This document shows, piece by piece, positions 1-7,273 of a DNA stretch of 7,603 nucleotides. The stretch is taken from contig JAISRM010000078.1 in NCBI GenBank assembly GCA_031273645.1, positions 1 to 7,603 on the forward strand, written 5' to 3'. Each line of letters opens with the position of its first letter. Position 1 is the first letter of the stretch. The position numbers and the translations under genes were made by a program. The notes under the pieces are model-generated. The model made no database searches. It was not told the origin of the DNA and saw only the letters and a program-made list of their open reading frames with translations. Source of the DNA: Endomicrobium sp. (GTDB lineage Bacteria; Elusimicrobiota; Endomicrobiia; Endomicrobiales; Endomicrobiaceae).

Positions 1-1
1 C

Positions 2-550
2 ATAAATTTTCAAGGAAACGCATCTTTTTTAAGCAATACGGTTACAAATAATCATGGCGGAGCAATATATCTGGACAAATCAAATTTAGCCGCATCAAAA
101 GATATTGAGTTTATCGGAAACAGAGGCCAAAACGGCGGAGCAATATATGCAATTAGCAATACAGGTATAACTTTTTCAGGCGATTCATCTTTTACAAACA
201 ACACAGCTTTAACATATGGCGGGGCAATATATGCAACTGATACAAACATAAATTTTTTAGGCAATACATCTTTTGCAAGCAATACAGCTGCAAATTATTC
301 CGGCGGGGCAATATGTCTGACCAGATCAAATTTAACCGTATCAAAAGACGCTGAATTTATCGGAAATAAAGCTGAACGACACGGCGGGGCAGTAACTGCA
401 GTTAGCAATACAACTATAATTCTTTCAGGCAATTCATCTTTTTCAAACAATGCAGCTTTAGCATATGGCGGGGCAATATATGCGTATGATGCTATAAATA
501 TGAGTTTTCAAGGGAGCGCATCTTTTACAAACAATACTTCAGACATAGGC
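2..550 (+). repeat. Higher-order coding repeat in autotransporter passenger (about 82-84 codons per unit)
   Basis: Each unit contains three GGA/FxxN turns. Unit 1 runs about 2-247, unit 2 about 248-499, and a third begins at 500 before diverging. The units open INFQGNASF, INFLGNTSF and MSFQGSASF. Inside them, SNLAASKDIEFIGN matches SNLTVSKDAEFIGN, and SSFTNNTALTYGGAIYA matches SSFSNNAALAYGGAIYA. The match holds at DNA level: the stretch around 214-234 reappears almost unchanged at 463-483. This implies segmental duplication of a three-turn block, on top of the older single-turn repeat. Small length differences (82 versus 84 codons) keep the frame. Confidence 0.85.
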
Positions 551-2839
551 GGGGCAGTATATGCGGGCAACAATACGGCTATAACTGTTTTAGGCAATTT
601 ATCTTTTGCAGATAATGCCGCTTTAGGCAGCGGAGGCGGCATATATTTACGAAATTCATCTTTGCTTGTAGAAGGCTATGATACAACGACAATATTCAAA
701 AATAATACTGCTTATTCGGGTTCGGCTATTAGGTTTGACGGGGGCGTTACAGCATTATTTGCAAACGGTAATTTTGAATTTCAAATTAATGGTTCTTCTA
801 TGAATACAAGTATGGGAACTATAGACGTCTTCAATTCTCAATCCGACTATAATTCGCCGTTAATTTTTAAAAATGTCGCAAGTTTAACCGCATCAGGCAA
901 TGTCGCGGCATACGGCGGATTTATAGCAATAAGACACAATGATTTGAAAATTTCGGGCGACAATATAAATATTGGCAACAATATGGCTTTTTTGGGATAC
1001 GGCGGAGCCATTCATGCAGAAAGCGCCGATATTGAGCTTGAAGGAACGTTAAATTTTGAAAATAATTTCGCGCATATAAATGGCGGCGCGATTTATGCAA
1101 GCGTTTCAACCATTACCATAAAATCAATCGGCGACGGAATAACCTTTAGAAATAATTCTATGAATGCGTCGGCGGGTTCTGAAAGCAATGATATTTATAT
1201 TAATGATTCAATGCTGTTATTATACGGAACAAACTATATAGAATTTAGCGGAGGCATAAGCGGAAACAGTTTGTCTGAGATAAACAAATATGACGAGAAT
1301 ACGGTTTATCTTGGCGGAAAAACTGATTTTGAAGGGGTTTTAAATATTGCAGAGGGCAGCGTGTCTATAACCGCTCCAAACGTCAATATAGCTGAAATAA
1401 ATATTGCGCAAGACGCAATTTTAACGGGAACAACAGTTCACACTGCGTCTGCAAAAAAACTTAATGTTGACGGGCAAATACAATTTGGCGTTGATTTTAC
1501 AAACAATACGGCGGACAAATTTATAGTGTCGCTTGGCACAACGACATTGTCTGACAGCAGCAAATGGTCTGTTTTGCAGATAGGCAGATCAAGAAAAGAT
1601 AAAGTATATACAATATTGGAAAGCGATTTTATAATCGGCGAATTTTCAAATGAGAAATTAAATATTGCAGACTTAGAATATAGTTTGCAATATTATGACA
1701 ACAGAATAGATTTAGTTTCGCGCTATATAGGATATCAAGCGCTGCAAGGCAATACTGCAAATCAAAAAGCTATAGCGGGTTTGTTTAATACAATATACTT
1801 TGACGAAGAGCGTTTTAACGCAATGTCTGATGATATGGTTAATCTTACAGACGATATTTTTGAGTTAAGACAAATAAGCGCAACGCTTTTTGAAAAAGCG
1901 GCGGCAAATTTAAGCGGAAAATTTTATGCAGACATTATAATGTCTGCAGGGGAGATGTATAATAACTCAATTCTTTTTAACAGATTAAACGTGGATTTAT
2001 TGTCGTATAAAAACAGCAAGAACTTTTGGACGCAAGGGATAATGCGCTCAAAAACTTTGCCTTCCGACGAAAACCAATTGGGGAATTTTAAAAATACGGC
2101 TGTCGGGGGTATGTTTGGAGCGGATATAGTTTACGGCAAAAGTATGATAATAGGTTTGTTTGGGCAATATCTTGCAAACGAATATTTGCAAGACGACAAT
2201 TGCGCCGACGGGCAGGAAATAGGGTTTGGGTTATATGCTTTTAAAGCTCTTGGCAGCGCTTTAAATTTAAAAAGTTCATTGTCGTATAATACACAAAAAA
2301 TAAAAGCAAAACGTTCATTTAGCGTATCCGAAACGTATAAGCCGGAAGCGGAATTTAATTTATCTGCAATAAAGATAGCCGCCTTGGCAGAGAAAGATTT
2401 TAAAATAAAAGATAAATTGTCCATAATGCCTTTTATCGGGGTTGCCGGCGCGGCGATATTTAACGGCGAGATAAAAGAAGAAGGCGCAAATAACGTCAAT
2501 TTAATAATAGACGGCGCGACAAACAGCCGTTTAGACGGGACATTTGGAATAAATGCAAATTACAATATAAACAAATTTTTGTCATTGTACGGCGGCTTTA
2601 ACGGGCGCGCTGCAATATTTGGCAAAAAAGGAACGATAAAAGAAGTTTTAGCCAGAGAAAGAGAACATTCTATGGAAATTGAAAGCGCGGAAGAACTTTT
2701 ATATTTAGGTTTAGATTTGCAGCTGGACTATAAAATCGGCGAGAATTTTATAGTTTACATTAACGGCAATTACGGGACAAATTCGCAATATCTCGTCGGG
2801 CTTGGGCTGTCGTACAGAGTTATGTCTAATAAAATTTAA
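2..2839 (+). CDS. Pmp-like autotransporter (type V secretion), 3' part; 5' end outside window
   Basis: The frame is open from base 2, so 945 residues are visible and the true start lies upstream; the first in-frame ATG (500) is internal to the repeats. Residues 1-400 form a beta-helix-type passenger. GGA[IV] or close variants occur at residues 19, 45, 73, 101, 128, 156, 183, 211, 334 and 361, the first eight spaced 26-28 residues apart, interleaved with FxxN motifs (FIGN, FTNN, FASN, FSNN, FADN, FKNN, FENN, FRNN). This GGAI/FxxN pairing is the hallmark of chlamydial polymorphic membrane proteins. A typical autotransporter linker follows (NQKAIAGLFN near 586; LSGKFYAD at 637-644), then a translocator barrel of about 270 residues starting at NFWTQG (674). 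The protein should be exported by Sec and display its passenger on the cell surface, perhaps as an adhesin (inference). It ends GLSYRV plus five residues rather than in a terminal aromatic residue. It is probably first in view of a surface-protein operon. Confidence 0.9.
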   Translation: MNFQGNASFLSNTVTNNHGGAIYLDKSNLAASKDIEFIGNRGQNGGAIYAISNTGITFSGDSSFTNNTALTYGGAIYATDTNINFLGNTSFASNTAANYSGGAICLTRSNLTVSKDAEFIGNKAERHGGAVTAVSNTTIILSGNSSFSNNAALAYGGAIYAYDAINMSFQGSASFTNNTSDIGGAVYAGNNTAITVLGNLSFADNAALGSGGGIYLRNSSLLVEGYDTTTIFKNNTAYSGSAIRFDGGVTALFANGNFEFQINGSSMNTSMGTIDVFNSQSDYNSPLIFKNVASLTASGNVAAYGGFIAIRHNDLKISGDNINIGNNMAFLGYGGAIHAESADIELEGTLNFENNFAHINGGAIYASVSTITIKSIGDGITFRNNSMNASAGSESNDIYINDSMLLLYGTNYIEFSGGISGNSLSEINKYDENTVYLGGKTDFEGVLNIAEGSVSITAPNVNIAEINIAQDAILTGTTVHTASAKKLNVDGQIQFGVDFTNNTADKFIVSLGTTTLSDSSKWSVLQIGRSRKDKVYTILESDFIIGEFSNEKLNIADLEYSLQYYDNRIDLVSRYIGYQALQGNTANQKAIAGLFNTIYFDEERFNAMSDDMVNLTDDIFELRQISATLFEKAAANLSGKFYADIIMSAGEMYNNSILFNRLNVDLLSYKNSKNFWTQGIMRSKTLPSDENQLGNFKNTAVGGMFGADIVYGKSMIIGLFGQYLANEYLQDDNCADGQEIGFGLYAFKALGSALNLKSSLSYNTQKIKAKRSFSVSETYKPEAEFNLSAIKIAALAEKDFKIKDKLSIMPFIGVAGAAIFNGEIKEEGANNVNLIIDGATNSRLDGTFGINANYNINKFLSLYGGFNGRAAIFGKKGTIKEVLAREREHSMEIESAEELLYLGLDLQLDYKIGENFIVYINGNYGTNSQYLVGLGLSYRVMSNKI

Positions 2840-2851
2840 AAACGGGATATG

Positions 2852-2860
2852 AGAAGGGGA
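2852..2860 (+). promoter_or_regulatory. Ribosome binding site for the GTG start at 2866
   Basis: The purine-rich AGAAGGGGA ends 5 bases before GTG 2866. It supports the GTG start, which is followed by a good signal peptide. A six-codon ATG mini-frame (2849-2869) covers this site and its TGA overlaps the GTG as GTGA; that may be chance. Confidence 0.6.
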
Positions 2861-2865
2861 AAGCA

Positions 2866-4833
2866 GTGAGAAACGTTTATTGCAATAAAAAAGAATGTTT
2901 TTTAAAAAACTTAATATTTATATCCGCGCTGTTTTTCTTTTGCGCAGGCTATCTTTACGGCGAGCCTATACTTAAAGACAGCGACTTTTTTGTCGTATAT
3001 GACACTACGGCTCCTATACCGCAGGCGACAAAAGTTAACAGGACAGACGATGCGCGGGAATTTGTGCAGATAAGTTCGGGACTGTTGTATAGATTAAATT
3101 ACGATAATCTTTCGTATGCGGCAAATTTTTTAGAATTTCATACGAGTCTTAAGAGCGATTATTTTTCCCCGGATGACAGCGGATATAAAAATGACGGAAG
3201 ACTTATAAAAATAGCAATAGATTCAAATAACGACGTATATGCGGCGGGCAATAAATATGCCGCTAATTCAACTCCTCAAGGATACGATACTATATCAAAA
3301 TATTCAAATAATAATATTGCTGCGCAGTGGAGCATTTCCCCAAGCGCCGAAGCGCCCTCTTTTATCAGACCGCAAGGGCTTGTAATTCCTAAAAATAAAG
3401 ATTTTTTGTATGCAATATATTACGGCGACGAGACGTCTGATCCCTGCAGAATTAAAATATATAAAATTGATAAAAATACAGGCGGATATTCGCTTATATA
3501 CAGTTCTTCTGTTACAAAGTATCTGAGCAATAATTACCATAATAATACGGAGTTTCTTATTGATAACGACGCTAATATTTATATATTGGCAAAGGATAAG
3601 TTCATTATAGAAAGAATTAAATTGCAAAAAATAGACAGCGAGGGCAATCAGGTTTTTGCAATAGAAATTCCGACAGCCGTTAATTGCGGCGAGCGAAAAC
3701 TAATGCTTTTAGACAACGGACTTCTTTTAATTTTAACGCAGTATGATTATTTAGACGGCTCAACTGCTCATACCAATGATAATATCGCTCTGATAAATAA
3801 TCGGGGACAGATTGAGAAAACTTTTTCAATACCGGACACATACGTTTATGACTCCTCAAAGAATGAGAGAAAAATTTTAGTCGGCGCAGATAAAGACGCA
3901 ATGTATTATTTGTGCGGCAATTTTAAAGAGCAGCCTGACGCAACAAAATCCGGTTTTGAAAAATTAACGCAGTATAATTATTCGGGTCAGCCTGTAAAAA
4001 CTATGTATTTGCCGGGAAAAATACTTTCGCAGTACGGCAGCAATGACGATATAATACCATACGAGCGTTCAAACAATATGACAACTTGTTTTGTCAGAAA
4101 CAAAAAATTATATGTTCCGTCAATGTTTAACGGAGTTAAACACTACGGCTATATTGTCGACACAAACAATCCGCCGATTTCATTAAGATTTAGCGATGAT
4201 TCGGATTATGCAAACAGCGTTATAGGAAAATTTAAAGCCGTTCAAGGACAAAATACGCTTATGTTTAAAGTGAAATATAAAAACTTCAATGAAAAACCTC
4301 CTTCTATAAATTTCCCAAGAATTTATATATTTTTAAACGATATGCAAATAGCCGGCAGTCCCTTTGTTATGAGCGCCGCAGACTCAGCCGATACCGATCA
4401 TGTAAAGGGCGTAGAATATGAAGCAAACGTTGACTTGGCATTAAATTTTAACGACTTAAACGAGGTTTACGCATATTATATAAGAGTCGCAGACGACAGC
4501 GGGAACGTTTTTGAAAGCGACAGATATACGCTTTACGAACGTTCTATTGTTGAAAATAATAAATCATTTAATTATCCAAATCCGTTTAACCCGAACAAAA
4601 CTTCAACAAAGATAGTTTTCCATACGCCGAAATCTGAAAACGTAAAAATAAAGATATATTCGCTAAACGGCAAAAAAATATTTGAAGATAATTTTAACGC
4701 CGCGGCGGGTCAAAACGAATACGAATACAAAGGCCGCGACGGAAACGGAAAGACATTATACAACGGCGTATATGTTTGCGTAATAGAAAAAAGCGGAGGA
4801 AACGCAAAGTGCAAAATAGCAATTGTGAAATAA
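2866..4833 (+). CDS. Exported beta-propeller-like protein with type IX-style C-terminal sorting domain
   Basis: The protein has 655 residues from a GTG start. A basic N-terminus and hydrophobic core (about 12-31, ending GYLYGEP) form a Sec signal peptide. The central part (about 90-420) shows spaced blocks such as IDSNNDVYAAGN, IDNDANIYILAKD and GADKDAMYYLCGN, each followed by a KY/KI/QY-type strand. This resembles NHL/SBBP-type beta-propeller blades, though I recognise no catalytic residues. An Ig-like beta region spans about 460-560. Residues 569-655 are a sorting-tail type domain: NYPNPFNP, then VKIKIYSLNGKKIFE, then LYNGVYVCVIE, ending KCKIAIVK. This matches the type A tail (Por_Secre_tail/FlgD-Ig-like) of type IX secretion substrates. 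The likely fate is export by Sec and then the outer membrane, with surface attachment or release. The next gene, a PorV-like barrel, overlaps it and fits this route. A FlgD-like fold without type IX function is the alternative. The substrate or ligand is unknown. Confidence 0.85.
   Translation: MRNVYCNKKECFLKNLIFISALFFFCAGYLYGEPILKDSDFFVVYDTTAPIPQATKVNRTDDAREFVQISSGLLYRLNYDNLSYAANFLEFHTSLKSDYFSPDDSGYKNDGRLIKIAIDSNNDVYAAGNKYAANSTPQGYDTISKYSNNNIAAQWSISPSAEAPSFIRPQGLVIPKNKDFLYAIYYGDETSDPCRIKIYKIDKNTGGYSLIYSSSVTKYLSNNYHNNTEFLIDNDANIYILAKDKFIIERIKLQKIDSEGNQVFAIEIPTAVNCGERKLMLLDNGLLLILTQYDYLDGSTAHTNDNIALINNRGQIEKTFSIPDTYVYDSSKNERKILVGADKDAMYYLCGNFKEQPDATKSGFEKLTQYNYSGQPVKTMYLPGKILSQYGSNDDIIPYERSNNMTTCFVRNKKLYVPSMFNGVKHYGYIVDTNNPPISLRFSDDSDYANSVIGKFKAVQGQNTLMFKVKYKNFNEKPPSINFPRIYIFLNDMQIAGSPFVMSAADSADTDHVKGVEYEANVDLALNFNDLNEVYAYYIRVADDSGNVFESDRYTLYERSIVENNKSFNYPNPFNPNKTSTKIVFHTPKSENVKIKIYSLNGKKIFEDNFNAAAGQNEYEYKGRDGNGKTLYNGVYVCVIEKSGGNAKCKIAIVK
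4570..4830 (+). other. Type IX-style sorting domain (YPNPFNP tail) within the preceding CDS
   Basis: These 87 codons begin at NYPNPFNP and end KIAIVK. The order of PNPFNP, IYSLNGK, a glycine-containing turn, LYNGVYV and a basic C-terminus follows the known type A C-terminal domain pattern. The assignment rests on motif order, since no alignment could be run. Confidence 0.75.
4795..4800 (+). promoter_or_regulatory. Ribosome binding site GGAGGA that fixes the start of the PorV-like gene
   Basis: GGAGGA lies 8 bases before GTG 4809 and inside the last codons of the upstream gene. The first possible start in this frame is TTG 4776, but it lacks such a site and would add eleven mostly basic residues in front of the signal peptide, so GTG 4809 is preferred. 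Confidence 0.7.
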
Positions 4834-6641
4834 AAATATTATTGCTTTTTATAGCAGTATTTTTGTTTTTTGCGGTTCAAAGCGCAAATGCGCAAAGAAG
4901 ACAGCATTTTTTATCATACGGGGCAGGCGTTGCGGCGGCGGGCATGGGCGGAGCGTTTACGGCTGTAGGCGACGATATAAGCGTATCTTATTATAACCCT
5001 GCGCTTCTTCCCAAAATTGACGCCGAAGAAATTGCCGCTAATTATTGGACTTTGATGCAAGACAGCTCGTATATGTTTTTTGGTTTTGAAACAAGGGTAG
5101 GCGATAACGGAAGTTTTGCTTTGTCGGCTTCGCAATTATCTACGGGAGACATTGAAATAAGAGAAAGCTTAACCGAAATCGGACAGAAAAAAAGCTCGGG
5201 TCAAACTTTGATTAACGGCTCTTACGGCGGATATATTGAGAAAATAAAATTAAATTACGGCATAGGCGTAAAGTATTTGTATTACGATATATTAGGTTAT
5301 AGCGATTCAGGAGGGGCTTTAGACTTAGGCGCGGCATACCGCATACAAGAATGGAAAAAAACTTCTTTAGACGCAGGGTTAGTTATGCAAAATCTTATTA
5401 ATATCCCTATTAAACTTAACGAAGAATCCGAAAGCGTTCCGTTCATTATCAAGAGCGGAATCGGATTGAAAACTCTTGTTTTTCCAAAATACGATAAAAA
5501 CAAAGATAAATTCAGTTATGACGAAATAAAAATAGCGATAGAAGCAGGCGTTGAAGACAGCCAGCTGATATACGCTTTTGGTTTTCAATACACTTTGTTT
5601 GAAGTGCTAATGCTGCGCGCGGGTTTTGACGGAGATATTTCTATGGGAGTAGGTTTTAAAGTCGGCGGATTTCAGCTGGATTACGCCTATCAGCTAAACG
5701 AAGAACAGGCTATTAATAAAATGGGTTTTTCTTTTAAATGGGGTCAAAGCAGGAAAGCCGTATATTCCCGAACGCAAACCATTACTGAAGATTTTCAAGA
5801 AATATATAGAAAAGCAAACAGAATATACGACAGATACGTCAGGGATGCGGCTCATTTTGCCGAAAACGGCAAAATAGACAAAGGCATAGAACTGTTAAAC
5901 AAAACAATTCCGCTTAAACCCGAAGACAATGCGGCAAAAGAACTGCTTGTTATTTTAGAAAATAAACGCAGGGCTGAATCTACGAACTCGTATATAGAGT
6001 TGGCAAAGAAATATCAAAAAAACGGAAAACAAAAAGAAGCTTATAAGGAATGTCTTAACGCGTTAAAAGCCGCGCCCGACGCAAACGTAAAAGCGGTTTT
6101 AGAAACAATTTACAATGCAAAAAACAAAGAGATAGTGAAAATGAAAGAAGACGCGATAGCTAATTTTGAAAAAGAATTTGCAGCATGCCTTAAGAATTAT
6201 GATTTTTACGAGGCAGAAATTATTGCAGAAAAACTGTCTGCTTTAACGCAGATAAATAAATTTTTAGAGAAGCTCTCCGAGCATAAAGCGCTATACGCAG
6301 ACAAGTTTGCGCAAAGAGGCGCGCAATATTGCCAAAACGGTCAATGGGACGACGCTTATAAATGTTATACGGAGGCTTTAAGGCTTATGCCCAACGATAT
6401 TTCCATTGCAGAAAAGAAAAAGACGGCAAAGAAAGAATATTATAATAGGCGTAAATTAGCTTCAGAGGAAAAAATGTACACTGAAAAGATTTATTACAAT
6501 GCCGCCATAGCATTGGCTCTTAACGAAAAGCCTCTTGAAGCATGGCAAGAGATAGACAGTTATAATCCTGTGTTTGACTGGAACGAGATATTAGAAGAAT
6601 ATTTGGTAAAAAACAATATTATTAAAAAATTTAAGATTTAG
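4809..6641 (+). CDS. PorV/PorQ (FadL-like) outer-membrane barrel fused to TPR domain
   Basis: From GTG 4809 the product has 610 residues. Residues 1-28 are a signal peptide with predicted cleavage ANA|Q. The mature N-terminus carries the family signature GAGVAAAGMGGAFTAVGDD followed by YYNPALLP (38-68), seen in PorV/PorQ, UPF0164 and FadL-type barrels. Alternating strands continue to GFSFKW near 311, which suits a barrel of about 280 residues. The remaining 300 residues are helical and charged, with TPR-like pairs at about 341-375, 392-425 and 494-530 (QRGAQYCQNGQWDDAYKCYTEAL is cut here to QNGQWDDAYKCYTEAL) and a lysine/glutamate-rich stretch at 436-460. PorV carries type IX substrates from the translocon in Bacteroidota, and PorQ belongs to the same fold group. 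Since the upstream gene ends in a type IX-like tail and overlaps by 25 bases, a dedicated substrate/shuttle pair is plausible (inference). The TPR half would lie in the periplasm and could bind partners or peptidoglycan. A general FadL-like transporter is the alternative. Confidence 0.85.
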   Translation: MQNSNCEIKILLLFIAVFLFFAVQSANAQRRQHFLSYGAGVAAAGMGGAFTAVGDDISVSYYNPALLPKIDAEEIAANYWTLMQDSSYMFFGFETRVGDNGSFALSASQLSTGDIEIRESLTEIGQKKSSGQTLINGSYGGYIEKIKLNYGIGVKYLYYDILGYSDSGGALDLGAAYRIQEWKKTSLDAGLVMQNLINIPIKLNEESESVPFIIKSGIGLKTLVFPKYDKNKDKFSYDEIKIAIEAGVEDSQLIYAFGFQYTLFEVLMLRAGFDGDISMGVGFKVGGFQLDYAYQLNEEQAINKMGFSFKWGQSRKAVYSRTQTITEDFQEIYRKANRIYDRYVRDAAHFAENGKIDKGIELLNKTIPLKPEDNAAKELLVILENKRRAESTNSYIELAKKYQKNGKQKEAYKECLNALKAAPDANVKAVLETIYNAKNKEIVKMKEDAIANFEKEFAACLKNYDFYEAEIIAEKLSALTQINKFLEKLSEHKALYADKFAQRGAQYCQNGQWDDAYKCYTEALRLMPNDISIAEKKKTAKKEYYNRRKLASEEKMYTEKIYYNAAIALALNEKPLEAWQEIDSYNPVFDWNEILEEYLVKNNIIKKFKI

Positions 6642-6723
6642 ATTTAGCCGTTTTAGCGCAGCGGCAGGCAGCGGATATAAAACAATTTAAGTTTACAAAA
6701 CTTTTAAAAGGAGAGGGCAAAAA
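6642..6723 (+). promoter_or_regulatory. Short intergenic leader before the pilin gene, with inverted repeat and strong RBS
   Basis: This 82-base gap holds a possible -10 (TATAAA, 6676-6681) with only a poor -35 match (TTAGCG, 6653-6658). It also has a perfect inverted repeat AAGTTT-ACA-AAACTT (6689-6703) and a strong AAAGGAG ribosome site (6707-6713), 10 bases before ATG 6724. The repeat sits directly in front of the ribosome site and could influence its access, or bind a regulator. Whether the pilin gene has its own promoter or is read through from the operon is undecided. Confidence 0.3.
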
Positions 6724-7032
6724 ATGAAGATACAAAAAAGCGAGTTGGCGGCTTTGGCAGCGGTAATTTCTTTGGCGGTTTTTGCGCAGGATTCTTTAGC
6801 GCAGCAATATGGGGAGAATATTAAATCGTCTCTTGACAATCTTATAACTTGGGTAACGACAGTTGTAGGCGGAGCTGCGGTAGTAGGCGGCATAGTGTGG
6901 ACAGGCATAAGAATGTCTATGGGCGATGAACACGCAATTAAAAACGGTTTAAAAGTGATACTTGGCGGAATATTAATTTTTTCGGCAAAATGGATTTTAG
7001 ACCTGCTCCAAAATGTTTTTAAAGCAAGCTGA
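6724..7032 (+). CDS. VirB2/TrbC-like pilin subunit
   Basis: The product has 102 residues, the usual size for this family. Residues 1-26 are a signal peptide (MKIQKSELAALAAVISLAVF..., cleavage near DSLA|Q). The mature chain of about 76 residues has two hydrophobic segments, about 41-61 (rich in Gly, Ala and Val) and about 76-95. A short charged loop (RMSMGDEHAIKNGLK) separates them. This two-helix layout with a polar loop and glycines next to each helix is the VirB2/TrbC pattern: an inner-membrane protein that assembles into the extracellular pilus of type IV secretion or conjugation machines. No VirB3, VirB4 or other partner gene follows; the next 571 bases are non-coding repeats. It may act in trans with machinery elsewhere, be a remnant, or form another small pore or filament. 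ATG 6724 is supported by a strong ribosome site. A different small two-helix membrane protein cannot be excluded. Confidence 0.75.
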   Translation: MKIQKSELAALAAVISLAVFAQDSLAQQYGENIKSSLDNLITWVTTVVGGAAVVGGIVWTGIRMSMGDEHAIKNGLKVILGGILIFSAKWILDLLQNVFKAS

Positions 7033-7144
7033 TTTTAGAAGCCAAGCAATAATAGGGAAGTCCCGCCCTCAATGCAATGAAGAAGAGGAATCTGTCTAAA
7101 AATGCGTTTTCAGTTTGTCAAAAAATGTCTTTCGGTTTGTTTTT
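7033..7144. other. Non-coding stretch after the pilin gene, no clear feature
   Basis: I see no gene, RNA or strong terminator here. Only a weak four-pair GGGA-AG-TCCC inverted repeat (7055-7064) stands out, with no T-run after it. Confidence 0.5.
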
Positions 7145-7166
7145 CAGCCTTCGGCTGTGTTTTGTC

Positions 7167-7186
7167 ATTCCCGCGAAAGCGGGAAC
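7167..7186. repeat. dRS3-like 20-base hairpin element, GAAA loop
   Basis: TTCCCGC-GAAA-GCGGGAA is a perfect seven-pair stem (7168-7185), preceded by GTCA. It differs from the neisserial dRS3 pattern ATTCCC-N8-GGGAAT only at the last base. The resemblance is in design and need not mean common origin. Confidence 0.7.
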
Positions 7187-7202
7187 AGACTTCGTCTGTT
7201 TT
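7168..7202 (+). terminator. Possible rho-independent terminator for the pilin transcript
   Basis: Two adjoining hairpins (7168-7185 and 7184-7200) are followed by a short T-run (TTTT, 7199-7202). They are the first strong stems after the pilin stop, about 135 bases downstream. The short T-run and the membership of both stems in a repeat family make this uncertain. Confidence 0.25.
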
Positions 7203-7205
7203 GTC

Positions 7206-7273
7206 ATTCCCATGTTTTTAATATTTGTTCTTCCTTAGCAGCCTGCACCCGAGTGTCTCTATCGGGTGGGAAT
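7206..7273. repeat. 68-base unit bounded by ATTCCCA / TGGGAAT with internal hairpin
   Basis: ATTCCCA (7206-7212) and TGGGAAT (7267-7273) are inverted ends. Between them is an AT-rich stretch and the hairpin CACCCGA/TCGGGTG (7246-7252 with 7262-7268), whose right arm overlaps the right end. The tail that follows, GGGAATCCAAGTTTGCTAA (7268-7286), recurs with two changes at 7585-7603. This looks like a dRS3-type palindrome opened up by inserted sequence, or a small repeat unit with defined ends. Confidence 0.5.

Noticed and set aside
52..282. Minus-strand open frame with repeated YIAPP
   Set aside because: YIAPP is the reverse-strand reading of the GGAIY codons; it is a shadow of the passenger repeats.
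2131..2499. 122-residue minus-strand open frame inside the autotransporter barrel
   Set aside because: The + strand frame has clear barrel and linker motifs, while the reverse frame has no recognisable family or start signal.
500..2839. ATG 500 as the true start of the autotransporter
   Set aside because: The same frame is open back to base 2 and encodes matching GGAI/FxxN repeats, so ATG 500 is internal.
2849..2869. Six-codon leader peptide before gene 2
   Set aside because: It covers the ribosome site of gene 2 and has no recognisable ribosome site of its own; the GTGA overlap is probably chance.
4776..4808. TTG 4776 as start of the PorV-like gene
   Set aside because: There is no suitable ribosome site, and it would place eleven mostly basic residues before a normal signal peptide. 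GTG 4809 has GGAGGA at 8 bases.
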